From contig CAZCZY010000077.1 in NCBI GenBank assembly GCA_964503525.1, forward strand, positions 1 to 10,878: a DNA stretch of 10,878 bases, read 5' to 3'. The translations under genes and the position numbers were made by a program. The stretch comes from CAZCZY01 sp964503525 (GTDB taxonomy: Bacteria > Patescibacteriota > JAUYIX01). The stretch's first letter is position 1. The number at the start of each line of letters is the position of its first letter. Below, piece after piece: positions 1-5,812 of this stretch. A model generated the notes under the pieces. The model made no database searches. It saw only the letters and a list, made by a program, of their open reading frames with translations, and was not told the origin of the DNA.

Positions 1-2
1 CT

Positions 3-179
3 CTCGGAGCCCAGCACCCCGATGAGCAGCGCAAGTACTGGATCGCTGCCCTCGGCTCGATTTCGCCGGACCGCGACGTCGCGTCTCTCGGCCTGAATGG
101 CTACGGTCGCGGCCTGGACCTCGGCTGCTTCGACGGTGACTGGGGTGGCTCCTACCGCTTTACTGCCGTCCGCAAGTAA
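3..179 (+). CDS. C-terminal fragment of a hypothetical protein, possible DGR variable protein
   Basis: This open frame enters from the left edge and ends at TAA 177-179, leaving 58 codons. The tail ends in Arg-Phe-Thr-Ala-Val-Arg-Lys and is rich in Gly, Asp, Tyr and Trp. Composition differs sharply from the rest of the window. In codons 29-53 (87-161), 22 of 25 codons end in C or T, about 67% of bases are G/C, and only 7 of 75 bases are A. That is what results when AAC/AAT codons of a template are adenine-mutagenised by a diversity-generating retroelement, whose variable region usually sits at the 3' end of a C-type-lectin-fold target gene. No template copy or reverse transcriptase is visible here. 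From memory, proteins ending in a similar Arg-Phe-x-Ala-Val-Arg tail occur in Patescibacteria. The alternative is an ordinary highly expressed gene with C-ending codon bias. The frame is well supported; the DGR role is inference. Confidence 0.7.
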   Translation, partial: LGAQHPDEQRKYWIAALGSISPDRDVASLGLNGYGRGLDLGCFDGDWGGSYRFTAVRK

Positions 180-186
180 CGCCCTC

Positions 187-233
187 GGACCTCGGTCCCT
201 TGGCACTTAACACAAACTTGGACCCCCTGGTCC
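187..233. repeat. Pair of short GGACC/GGTCC inverted repeats
   Basis: Two small inverted repeats use the same arms. GGAC (187-190) and GTCC (195-198) flank a 4-nt loop. GGACC (220-224) and GGTCC (229-233) flank a 4-nt loop, CCCT. The arms could also pair across the two units. They lie between the upstream stop codon and the large hairpin at 240-265. They may be RNA secondary structure in a 3' UTR or hairpins downstream of a DGR variable region. The stems are short enough that chance is possible. Confidence 0.35.
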
Positions 234-239
234 TTCACC

Positions 240-277
240 CGCCTGGAAGATATATCTTCCAGGCGATTTTAAATTTT
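240..277 (+). terminator. Rho-independent terminator-like perfect hairpin
   Basis: The 26-bp stretch 240-265 is a perfect palindrome: CGCCTGGAAGATA followed directly by its reverse complement. It folds as an 11-bp stem with a TATA loop and is followed by the T-rich run ATTTTAAATTTTT (266-277, reading on from the final G). It lies 61 bp after the stop at 179 and before the FtsA-like gene, so it fits as a terminator for the upstream transcript. A perfect cruciform-forming repeat with a 4-nt loop just 3' of a possible DGR variable region also resembles the hairpins that aid retrohoming in characterised DGRs. Confidence 0.75.
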
Positions 278-302
278 TGCAGCAAAATGCGCGAGCCTGG
301 GC

Positions 303-326
303 CATAATGCCAGTTTCAGCTATCCT
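303..326 (+). promoter_or_regulatory. Weak candidate -10 elements for the FtsA-like gene
   Basis: Two -10-like hexamers lie between the terminator and the chosen start. CATAAT (303-308) matches the consensus at five of six positions. TATCCT (321-326) matches four of six and stands 7 nt before ATG 334, the spacing seen at the leaderless-type promoters elsewhere in this window. Neither has a convincing -35 box at 16-18 bp. A promoter is expected here because of the preceding terminator, but its exact site is uncertain. Confidence 0.3.
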
Positions 327-333
327 TATCAGC

Positions 334-1620
334 ATGGGACTTCTCTCAAGACTTCGTTCGAATACGCAAACACCTCGCAAAGCACGAGCTGGTCGTGGCA
401 GGCATGCCGTTGCACTTGATATTGGCACGGCGGTAGTCAAGGCACTGGTTTTTTCTATTGATCAAGAAAATCTAAAAGGTGAAGTAATCGGCGTTGGGCG
501 TGTAAAGCAGAGTCTCGGCGATATGCATTCTGGAGCGGTCTCGGATATTGGCGGCGTGGTGAGAAATGCGCAAGCGGCACTAGAACAGGCAAGCCAACAA
601 GCCGGTGTTCGACCAGACCAAGTCATCCTCGGAATCGCTGGTGAGTTAGTTAAAGGCACGACTACGACGGTGCGTTATGAGCGCGCCCGCCCACAAACCC
701 GCATTGACATGCCCGAACTAAAAAATATTCTCCACAAAGTACAGTGGAAAGCATTTGACCAAGTCAGGCGCCAACTCGCCGAGGAAACCGGCCTCAATGA
801 AATTGACGTCAAGTTAATCAACGCCGCAATTGTTGACGTCACCATTGACGGCTACAAGGTCACCAACCCAATTGGCTTTCAGGGAAAAACGGTCAAGATC
901 GGAATATTTAATGCCTACGCGCCCTTAATCCATCTCGGTGCGCTCCAAACGATCTCGCGCGAACTCAATCTTGACCTGCTCTCGATCGCAGCAGAGCCAT
1001 ATGCTGTTGCGCGCTCAACCGGCATGGAAGATGCCGGAGAGTTTAGCGCAATATTTATGGACGTTGGTGGCGGTACGACCGATATTGCAGTTGTGCGTAA
1101 CGGTGGCATTGAGGGAACCAAAATGTTTGCACTCGGTGGTCGTGCCTTTACCAAACGTCTCTCGAGCGTTCTCGGAAATTCTTTTGACGAGGCAGAACAA
1201 ACCAAATTGCGGTATACCGCCGGAACGGTGACTGGTGTTATCCGTGAAAAAGTTGCCGACGCGCTTAAAAAAGACGCGGAAGTGTGGCGCGACGGTGTTG
1301 AATTAAGCCTAGGCGAATTTACCGACGTTGACTTGCTACCATCTCGCATTTTGTTGTGTGGTGGTGGTTCGTACCTACCCGAGATTAAAAAATCGCTGGA
1401 GTCCACGGATTGGTGGCAGCGTTTGCCGTTTGCTAAGCCGCCAGATATTCAATTTATCAAACCAAGCGATGTCGTTAATATTACGGACGCCACGGGGTTG
1501 CTCAAGGGCCGCGAGGATATTACGCCGATGGGACTGGCTAATCTTGCGCTAGATCTTGCCGGCGACGAACAAATTGTCTCAGGTGCCCTCCGGCGTGTCG
1601 TTAAGTTATTGCAAAATTAA
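334..1620 (+). CDS. ftsA: FtsA-like actin-family ATPase
   Basis: This is a 428-residue member of the actin/Hsp70 ATPase fold, of the FtsA/PilM type. The phosphate-1 loop is near residues 27-35 (ALDIGTAVVK). The phosphate-2 loop is MDVGGGTTDIAVV from residue 242. The adenosine motif LLCGGGSYLP begins near 340. Between the first two motifs lies an FtsA-type SHS2 (1C) region, with NPIGFQGKTVKI resembling the FtsA 'dPxGmxG' segment. The last 12 residues, GALRRVVKLLQN, could form a basic amphipathic helix like the FtsA membrane-targeting tip. FtsA links FtsZ filaments to the membrane; PilM plays a similar adaptor part in type IV pili, and either role is possible as neither ftsZ nor pilN is visible. 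TTG 277 also opens this frame but lies at the terminator T-run; ATG 307 is possible; ATG 334 best fits the family length. The next gene begins 2 bp downstream, implying coupled translation. Confidence 0.85.
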   Translation: MGLLSRLRSNTQTPRKARAGRGRHAVALDIGTAVVKALVFSIDQENLKGEVIGVGRVKQSLGDMHSGAVSDIGGVVRNAQAALEQASQQAGVRPDQVILGIAGELVKGTTTTVRYERARPQTRIDMPELKNILHKVQWKAFDQVRRQLAEETGLNEIDVKLINAAIVDVTIDGYKVTNPIGFQGKTVKIGIFNAYAPLIHLGALQTISRELNLDLLSIAAEPYAVARSTGMEDAGEFSAIFMDVGGGTTDIAVVRNGGIEGTKMFALGGRAFTKRLSSVLGNSFDEAEQTKLRYTAGTVTGVIREKVADALKKDAEVWRDGVELSLGEFTDVDLLPSRILLCGGGSYLPEIKKSLESTDWWQRLPFAKPPDIQFIKPSDVVNITDATGLLKGREDITPMGLANLALDLAGDEQIVSGALRRVVKLLQN

Positions 1621-1622
1621 CT

Positions 1623-3614
1623 ATGGCGAACACTTCCTCAACTCGACCAGCGCTCTACCTCGACCTCGACGATGAAATAACTGCTGTCATTGATCGTCTT
1701 AGCAGTATCGAGGGCGATGAAGTTACGCTGGTTGTTCCAAAGGGTGCGGTCGTATTGCAAAGTGCGGTCAATCTCAAATTACTCAAAAAAGCGGCGGCAA
1801 GATACCAAAAAAGATTGGTCATAGTCACGCGTGACGAGACCGGACTGAGTTTAGCCTCGCGTGCTGGCATTCCGACCAAGGCTAGCGTGGGTGGAAAAAT
1901 TATTGAGGCGAACCAGGCGATCCAGAAGGCCCCCGAGATACCGACCATTCATGAATACGGGGAGGTTAAAGAAACATTCGGGGAACCGGTGATTCGTGAA
2001 GGCGAGCCGGTGGAGCAAGAAGCCAACCAAGTGGCCAGCCAGGAGCCCAATGCGGATGTTCGCCCCAGCTTGCGCGCCGTTGTTGAGGCCGAGCGTATTC
2101 AACAACAATTAGACCGAGAAGCGACGCAGCGAGCCAAAGTGGCGGATGCGGTCGCAGCGACGGACACTTCTCTGGTGACACAAGTTCGCCCGAGCAAAAA
2201 AATACGCGAGAGTGTTCGTCCGTCACGAACAATACCGCCCGAAGATTCTTCAGTCTCTCGCACCTCCCAGACACCAGGCGACACTACGTCTCGCGACGAC
2301 GCTGCAAAATCTAAAAAGGAAAGCGCTCGTAAATTTAGTCTAGCTTCGGTGTTGCAGTTTGCACGTAAGCCCAAAGAAAGAAAATTGCGTACGGAAGAGG
2401 CTATCCCAGGCCACGGCAACGGCCGTGGCCCCAGCAATAGCCACAGCAAAGACAAAAGAATCCGCTTATTACCAAAGTGGCCTTGGAAATGGATCGGGGT
2501 TGGTGTTGGCAGCGCGGCCGTAATAATTTTTTTAGTGATGACGTTTGGATTTGCAAAAGCATCGGTTGAGATCACACCCAAAACTGAAAAAACAGTTCTA
2601 GATTCTGAGTTAGTTGGAAAAAATGAAGTAGATCCAGAAAGAAAAGAAGTCCATGGAACAATCGCAGCGTTAAATAAAGAAGGGAAAAAGTCAGTTCCAC
2701 CAACGGGCGAAAAAGAAACTGGCGCAAAGGCTTCTGGATCAGTAACCATTAATAATGTCTTTTCTGACAAACCACAGACGCTCGCAGCGGGGAGCAAGAT
2801 TAAAAGCGGTGGCGGTCAGACCTTTTTGCTAAGTGCATCGGTAACCGTGCCAGGGGCCACTGTGGCCAGTGGTAAGGCAGTGCCTGGTACCGCCACCGCG
2901 TCTGTTACCGCTGAGGCCGTCGGTGATCAGTACAATGTAGGACCGGGTTCGTTTATATTTCCCGATCTGACCGCGGAACAACAAAAGGGTATAACCGCCA
3001 GTAGCAGTGCTGCAATGGCGGGCGGTAATAAGAAAAAAGTTAGAACGCTAACAGCCAGCGATGTTGACGAAGCAAAAAAAGCGATTCAAGCGGAGTTGGC
3101 ACCTACTTTGCTCACGGATCTGCGCGCAAAACTAGCTGATGGTGAGGAAATATTAGAAGGAGCGACGCAAGACGCACTGACAAAAGTTTCGTCCGCCGTG
3201 CCAGTGGGTGGTGAAGTCCCCGAGGGTACCGAGCAAGTCGAAGTCAAAGCAACGGTCGAGGTTAAGGCTATGGTGATAAAGCCGGAGGAAGTTCGCGCCG
3301 TAGCAAGGTCGGAGCTTCAAAAAACTGTTCCCACTAATCAAGAACTTGTCGAACAAGAACCAACCATAACGTATTCGCTAAAGTCCGTAGACTTTAAACA
3401 AGAAAAAATTATTTTAACTGTGCATGCAGAGCAAGAGTCGGTGTTCCGCATCGATGCCGGCGCTCTTCTTGGCGAATTATCGGGCAAAACAGAAACCGAG
3501 GCACGTGAATTACTCAAAAACAAGCAAGAAGTAGAAAAGGCAGATGTAAAGCTCATTCCGGTCTGGCGCCGCCATATACCGCGGGGTTCGCGTATTTACA
3601 TCGATGTTCGCTAA
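1623..3614 (+). CDS. Single-pass membrane protein with baseplate-J-like external region
   Basis: This 663-residue protein has four regions. Residues about 8-95 form a compact alpha/beta domain (YLDLDDEITAVIDRL, then TLVVPKGAVVLQS and RLVIVTRDETG), a type I associate with Patescibacteria proteins but whose biochemical role I do not know. Residues about 100-285 are low-complexity, rich in Lys, Arg, Ser, Thr, Glu and Gln, and probably disordered. A single membrane span lies at about 291-311 after the tryptophan-rich KWPWKWIG. The remainder should lie outside the membrane. Within it, about 368-460 resembles a baseplate-J/phage-tail-like beta domain (SGSVTINNVFSD, VTVPGATVASGKAVPGTA, GDQYNVGPGSFIFPDL). 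No catalytic motif is evident. It starts 2 bp after the FtsA-like gene with no Shine-Dalgarno site, so the two are probably co-translated and may form one envelope complex, with the N-terminal domain cytoplasmic beside the ATPase. A cell-surface or pilus/division scaffold role is inference. Confidence 0.8.
   Translation: MANTSSTRPALYLDLDDEITAVIDRLSSIEGDEVTLVVPKGAVVLQSAVNLKLLKKAAARYQKRLVIVTRDETGLSLASRAGIPTKASVGGKIIEANQAIQKAPEIPTIHEYGEVKETFGEPVIREGEPVEQEANQVASQEPNADVRPSLRAVVEAERIQQQLDREATQRAKVADAVAATDTSLVTQVRPSKKIRESVRPSRTIPPEDSSVSRTSQTPGDTTSRDDAAKSKKESARKFSLASVLQFARKPKERKLRTEEAIPGHGNGRGPSNSHSKDKRIRLLPKWPWKWIGVGVGSAAVIIFLVMTFGFAKASVEITPKTEKTVLDSELVGKNEVDPERKEVHGTIAALNKEGKKSVPPTGEKETGAKASGSVTINNVFSDKPQTLAAGSKIKSGGGQTFLLSASVTVPGATVASGKAVPGTATASVTAEAVGDQYNVGPGSFIFPDLTAEQQKGITASSSAAMAGGNKKKVRTLTASDVDEAKKAIQAELAPTLLTDLRAKLADGEEILEGATQDALTKVSSAVPVGGEVPEGTEQVEVKATVEVKAMVIKPEEVRAVARSELQKTVPTNQELVEQEPTITYSLKSVDFKQEKIILTVHAEQESVFRIDAGALLGELSGKTETEARELLKNKQEVEKADVKLIPVWRRHIPRGSRIYIDVR
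2409..2430 (+). repeat. GC-rich 9-bp-stem hairpin inside the coding sequence
   Basis: GGCCACGGC and GCCGTGGCC flank a 4-nt AACG loop inside the membrane-protein gene. The stretch encodes Gly-His-Gly-Asn-Gly-Arg-Gly in the low-complexity linker, about 20 codons before the membrane span. It is unusually GC-rich and perfectly paired for a linker region. It may be a chance product of Gly-rich codons or an mRNA structure that slows translation before membrane insertion. Confidence 0.5.
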
Positions 3615-3642
3615 ACCGGGCCGATATCCTCAATCCTTCTAA

Positions 3643-3667
3643 CCGCCTCCGCTTGACGTTACGGCGG
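3643..3667 (+). terminator. Weak possible terminator stem after the membrane-protein gene
   Basis: CCGCC (3643-3647) can pair with GGCGG (3663-3667) across a 15-nt loop, about 30 nt after the stop at 3614. The following bases are only moderately T-rich. The stem overlaps the -35 box of the first infA promoter. This is the only hairpin I see that could end the upstream transcript; read-through into the ribosomal operon is equally possible. Confidence 0.2.
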
Positions 3668-3681
3668 GCTTCTTGTAGAGT
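3653..3681 (+). promoter_or_regulatory. Promoter P1 of the infA/ribosomal operon
   Basis: TTGACG (3653-3658) and TAGAGT (3676-3681) are separated by exactly 17 bp, the optimal sigma70 spacing. The -35 box matches five of six consensus bases and the -10 box four of six. Transcription would start near 3688, giving a leader of about 47 nt before infA. Confidence 0.6.
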
Positions 3682-3692
3682 TTTCGAAGTGT

Positions 3693-3722
3693 TTGACATA
3701 CGACACTCTGTTTTGTCATTAT
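3693..3722 (+). promoter_or_regulatory. Promoter P2 of the infA/ribosomal operon
   Basis: A perfect -35 box TTGACA (3693-3698) is followed after 18 bp by CATTAT (3717-3722), four of six consensus bases. The -10 box ends only 12 nt before the infA TTG at 3735, so the transcript would have a leader of about 5 nt or none. Together with P1 this gives tandem promoters for a highly expressed operon. Confidence 0.6.
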
Positions 3723-3734
3723 CTTTGAACTGCG

Positions 3735-4016
3735 TTGCCTCCGCGTAAGCCTGTTATTTATCGTAAAAAACGCGAGGAGCGCATCGTTCCGGAGGCCAAA
3801 AAGAAGGCCGACGTTATTGAACTCAAGGGGACAGTGGAAGAAACACTGCCGAATGGGATGTACCGCGTGACCCTAGAGAGCGGCCATGAGATACTGGCGC
3901 ACTTATCGGGCCGCATGCGGCTCTATCACATCAAAGTTCTCAACGGGGACTCCGTGACAGTGCAAATGACACCGTATGACCTGACCAAAGGACGTATCGT
4001 TCGCCGGGAAAAGTAG
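3735..4016 (+). CDS. infA: Translation initiation factor IF-1
   Basis: IF-1 binds the A site of the 30S subunit during initiation. The S1-like OB-fold core runs from residue 28 (VIELKGTVEETLPNGMYRV) through GHEILAHLSGRMRLYHIKVL to the typical ending TPYDLTKGRIVRREK. At 93 residues it is 21 longer than E. coli IF-1; the extra residues are a basic N-terminal segment (PPRKPVIYRKKREER). The frame is closed by TGA at 3726-3728 and has no ATG or GTG before the core, so TTG 3735 is the only usual start codon. ATT 3816 is the only other plausible one; the GGAGG at 3791-3795 is 20 nt from it, too far for a normal Shine-Dalgarno site. It is the first gene of the ribosomal run, just below tandem promoters, as in many bacteria where infA precedes rpmJ. 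The identification is certain; the N-terminus is not. Confidence 0.93.
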   Translation: MPPRKPVIYRKKREERIVPEAKKKADVIELKGTVEETLPNGMYRVTLESGHEILAHLSGRMRLYHIKVLNGDSVTVQMTPYDLTKGRIVRREK

Positions 4017-4091
4017 TTTGCCGGTCACACAACTTACTAAGATTTACGAAACAAGATCCTCAAGCCTTAAGACTAGCCGTGAAAATCACCC

Positions 4092-4208
4092 ATGAAAGTT
4101 AGAGCCTCAGTCAAAAAAATATGCGAAAAATGTAAAGTCGTGCGTCGGCGCGGCCATATTATGATTGTCTGCACTGCTAACGCCCGGCATAAACAGCGAC
4201 AAGGATAA
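4092..4208 (+). CDS. rpmJ: 50S ribosomal protein L36
   Basis: This 38-residue protein is the smallest 50S protein. It begins MKVRASVKKICEKCK and ends ARHKQRQG, a near-diagnostic L36 pattern. The zinc-ribbon ligands are present as Cys11, Cys14, Cys27 and His33, so this is the zinc-binding form. The length equals that of E. coli RpmJ. It sits in its usual place between infA (75 bp upstream) and rpsM (2 bp downstream). There is no Shine-Dalgarno site before the ATG. Confidence 0.96.
   Translation: MKVRASVKKICEKCKVVRRRGHIMIVCTANARHKQRQG
4201..4205 (+). promoter_or_regulatory. Weak Shine-Dalgarno site for rpsM
   Basis: AAGGA ends 5 nt before the rpsM ATG and overlaps the last codons of rpmJ. It is one of only two recognisable ribosome-binding sites in the ribosomal run. 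Confidence 0.5.
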
Positions 4209-4210
4209 CT

Positions 4211-4600
4211 ATGGCACGTATCGCTGGTGTTAACTTGCCGCCGCTTAAGCGCCTAGAAATCGCACTAACGTATATTTATGGTGTCGGTCGGCCACGCTCA
4301 AAAAAGATTTTAGGTATTGCTGGCATTGATGTAAATAAGAAAGCCAAGGACCTGACCTCTGCCGAGGAAAATAAATTGCGTCAAATTTTGGAAAAGGATT
4401 ATAAAGTCGAGGGAGATTTGCGACGCGAGATTCAGATGCACATAAAGCGCCTTAAAGATATTTCTAGTTATAGAGGTTCGCGCCACTCCAAACATTTACC
4501 GGCTAGAGGCCAATCTTCTCGCAGAAATTCTCGCACCGTGCGAGGTAATGTTCGTATCACTATGGGATCCGGTCGTCGTACTACTTCTGAAAAAACATAA
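4211..4600 (+). CDS. rpsM: 30S ribosomal protein S13
   Basis: S13 lies in the head of the 30S subunit, contacts P-site tRNA and bridges to the 50S. The protein has 129 residues, slightly longer than the usual 115-125. It opens with MARIAGVNLPPLKRLEIALTY and the helix-hairpin-helix-like segment IYGVGRPRSKKIL, then YRGSRHSKHLPARGQSSRRN, the conserved rRNA-binding motif. The C-terminal tail (VRGNVRITMGSGRRTTSEKT) is longer than in E. coli and ends without the usual lysine run. The gene follows rpmJ by 2 bp and precedes rpsK by 5 bp, in the standard alpha-operon order. Confidence 0.97.
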   Translation: MARIAGVNLPPLKRLEIALTYIYGVGRPRSKKILGIAGIDVNKKAKDLTSAEENKLRQILEKDYKVEGDLRREIQMHIKRLKDISSYRGSRHSKHLPARGQSSRRNSRTVRGNVRITMGSGRRTTSEKT

Positions 4601-4605
4601 TCACC

Positions 4606-5163
4606 ATGCCCACGCAAATTAAAGATACGGAAAAAACTAAAGAGAAAAAGCCAGATGCGGGACTATCCCCCAAGGCCGGTAAGGCCCCAAAGGTTGACCA
4701 AAAAGCTCAGAAGAACGCTAAGCCTGAGAAGGCTGCTAAGGCCGGTAAGACGGGTAAAACTGACGCGGCAGAAAAAGGTGGCCCACCGGTCAAGCGCATT
4801 AAGAAAATTAAACGCTCAGTCACGCATGGCCAAGCGCATATTTTGGCCACGTATAACAATACGATTGTGACCGTAACCGACGGAACGGGTGCTGCACTCG
4901 GCTGGGCGTCATCTGGATCGATCGGCTTTAAGGGTGCTAAGAAATCGACACCGTATGCGGCTGGACAAGTTGTCCATAACCTCATGGACCGACTTGAGTC
5001 GGTTGGGCTGCGCGAAGTAAAAGTCTACGTCAAGGGTATTGGCTCGGGTCGAGAAGCGGCAATTCGAGCATTTCAGGCACGTGGAGTGACTGTTCAAACA
5101 ATCAGGGACCTGACACCTGTCCCACACAACGGTTCTCGTCCACGTAAAATGCGGAGGGTCTAA
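4606..5163 (+). CDS. rpsK: 30S ribosomal protein S11 with N-terminal extension
   Basis: S11 sits on the 30S platform near the mRNA exit and the E site. The conserved core starts near residue 69 (KRSVTHGQAHILATYNNTIV) and runs through GWASSGSIGFKGAKKSTPYA and VKGIGSGREAAIRAF to DLTPVPHNGSRPRKMRRV, matching the family to its last residue. The protein is 185 residues, 56 more than E. coli S11. All the surplus is an N-terminal Lys/Ala/Gly/Pro-rich segment with repetitive units (KAGKAPK, KAAKAGKTGKTD), probably disordered and basic. No ATG occurs nearer the core in this frame at a usual start position, and the upstream gene ends 5 bp before ATG 4606, which supports the long form. There is no Shine-Dalgarno site. 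The stop codon overlaps the rpsD start. Confidence 0.96.
   Translation: MPTQIKDTEKTKEKKPDAGLSPKAGKAPKVDQKAQKNAKPEKAAKAGKTGKTDAAEKGGPPVKRIKKIKRSVTHGQAHILATYNNTIVTVTDGTGAALGWASSGSIGFKGAKKSTPYAAGQVVHNLMDRLESVGLREVKVYVKGIGSGREAAIRAFQARGVTVQTIRDLTPVPHNGSRPRKMRRV
5153..5158 (+). promoter_or_regulatory. Strong Shine-Dalgarno site for rpsD
   Basis: GGAGGG lies 4 nt before ATG 5163, inside the last codons of rpsK. It is the only strong ribosome-binding site I see in the window and supports the overlapping start of rpsD. Confidence 0.75.
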
Positions 5164-5792
5164 TGGCACGCCGAGTTGATTCTAAATGTGAACGCTGTCG
5201 GCGCCAGGGCGAAAAGCTCTTTCTAAAAGGGGAGCGTTGTTATACACCAAAATGCGCGGTGACACGTCGCAACTATGCACCAGGTCAGCACGGCCAAACC
5301 TCGCGTAACCGCATGTCAGAGTTTGGTTCGCAACTAGCCGAAAAGCAAAAGGCCAAATCAGAATACGATTTGATGGAGCGCCAATTCCGCGAGTACTTTG
5401 AACGTGCCTCGCGTCACAGTGGCGTGACCGGAGAAAAATTACTGGAATTCTTGGAGCGTCGCCTAGACAACGTGGTCTATCGCATGCAAATTGCTAAGTC
5501 CCGACGCACGGCGCGGCAGTTGGTTCGCCACGGACATATCTTGGTTAATAGCAAGCCTAACAACCTACCGTCTTACCAAGTGATGGAAGGTGACAAGATC
5601 AGTATTGCGGAAAGCTCTCGCAAAATGACGTATTTTACTGGAGCCGTTAAAGCACTCCAGACAAAATTGATTCCCGGCTGGCTCGAATATGACACTGAGT
5701 CGCTCACGGCGGCCGTAAAAGCGTTACCAACACCGGAAGACACTGCTCAGGACCTCAAACTGCAGCAGATTGTTGAATATTATTCACGTTAA
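5163..5792 (+). CDS. rpsD: 30S ribosomal protein S4
   Basis: S4 is a primary 16S rRNA-binding protein that nucleates assembly of the 30S body. The 209-residue length is normal. The N-terminus carries a zinc-binding set, Cys9, Cys12, Cys26 and Cys31 (CERCRRQGEKLF, then CYTPKC), which is the cysteine-containing form of S4. Next come NYAPGQHGQ and FREYFERASR, then the S4 RNA-binding domain with LEFLERRLDNVVYRM and ARQLVRHGHILVN. The start overlaps the rpsK stop by one base (TAATG) and has a good Shine-Dalgarno site. In other bacteria S4 can be a translational repressor of this operon; no regulatory RNA fold could be judged here by eye. Confidence 0.98.
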   Translation: MARRVDSKCERCRRQGEKLFLKGERCYTPKCAVTRRNYAPGQHGQTSRNRMSEFGSQLAEKQKAKSEYDLMERQFREYFERASRHSGVTGEKLLEFLERRLDNVVYRMQIAKSRRTARQLVRHGHILVNSKPNNLPSYQVMEGDKISIAESSRKMTYFTGAVKALQTKLIPGWLEYDTESLTAAVKALPTPEDTAQDLKLQQIVEYYSR

Positions 5793-5812
5793 TTAACTTC
5801 TAATACACACGC

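Noticed and set aside
277..333. TTG 277 or ATG 307 as start of the FtsA-like gene
   Set aside because: TTG 277 falls at the end of the terminator T-run, leaving no room for a promoter, and the added residues do not resemble FtsA. ATG 307 cannot be excluded, but 334 gives the better N-terminus.
2099..2797. 232-codon open frame on the minus strand
   Set aside because: It lies wholly antisense to the membrane-protein gene, has no recognisable domain, and its composition is explained by the sense codons. The same applies to the 163-codon minus frame at 915-1406.
4017..4091. Internal promoter or regulatory RNA before rpmJ
   Set aside because: The 75-bp gap has no -35/-10 pair with good spacing and no convincing stem; the genes on either side are normally co-transcribed.
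4655..4870. 71-codon plus-strand frame overlapping the S11 extension
   Set aside because: It is an alternative frame of the Lys/Ala repeats and has no start signal or domain. I also considered whether the S11 extension was a frameshift artefact, but the frame runs unbroken into the core.
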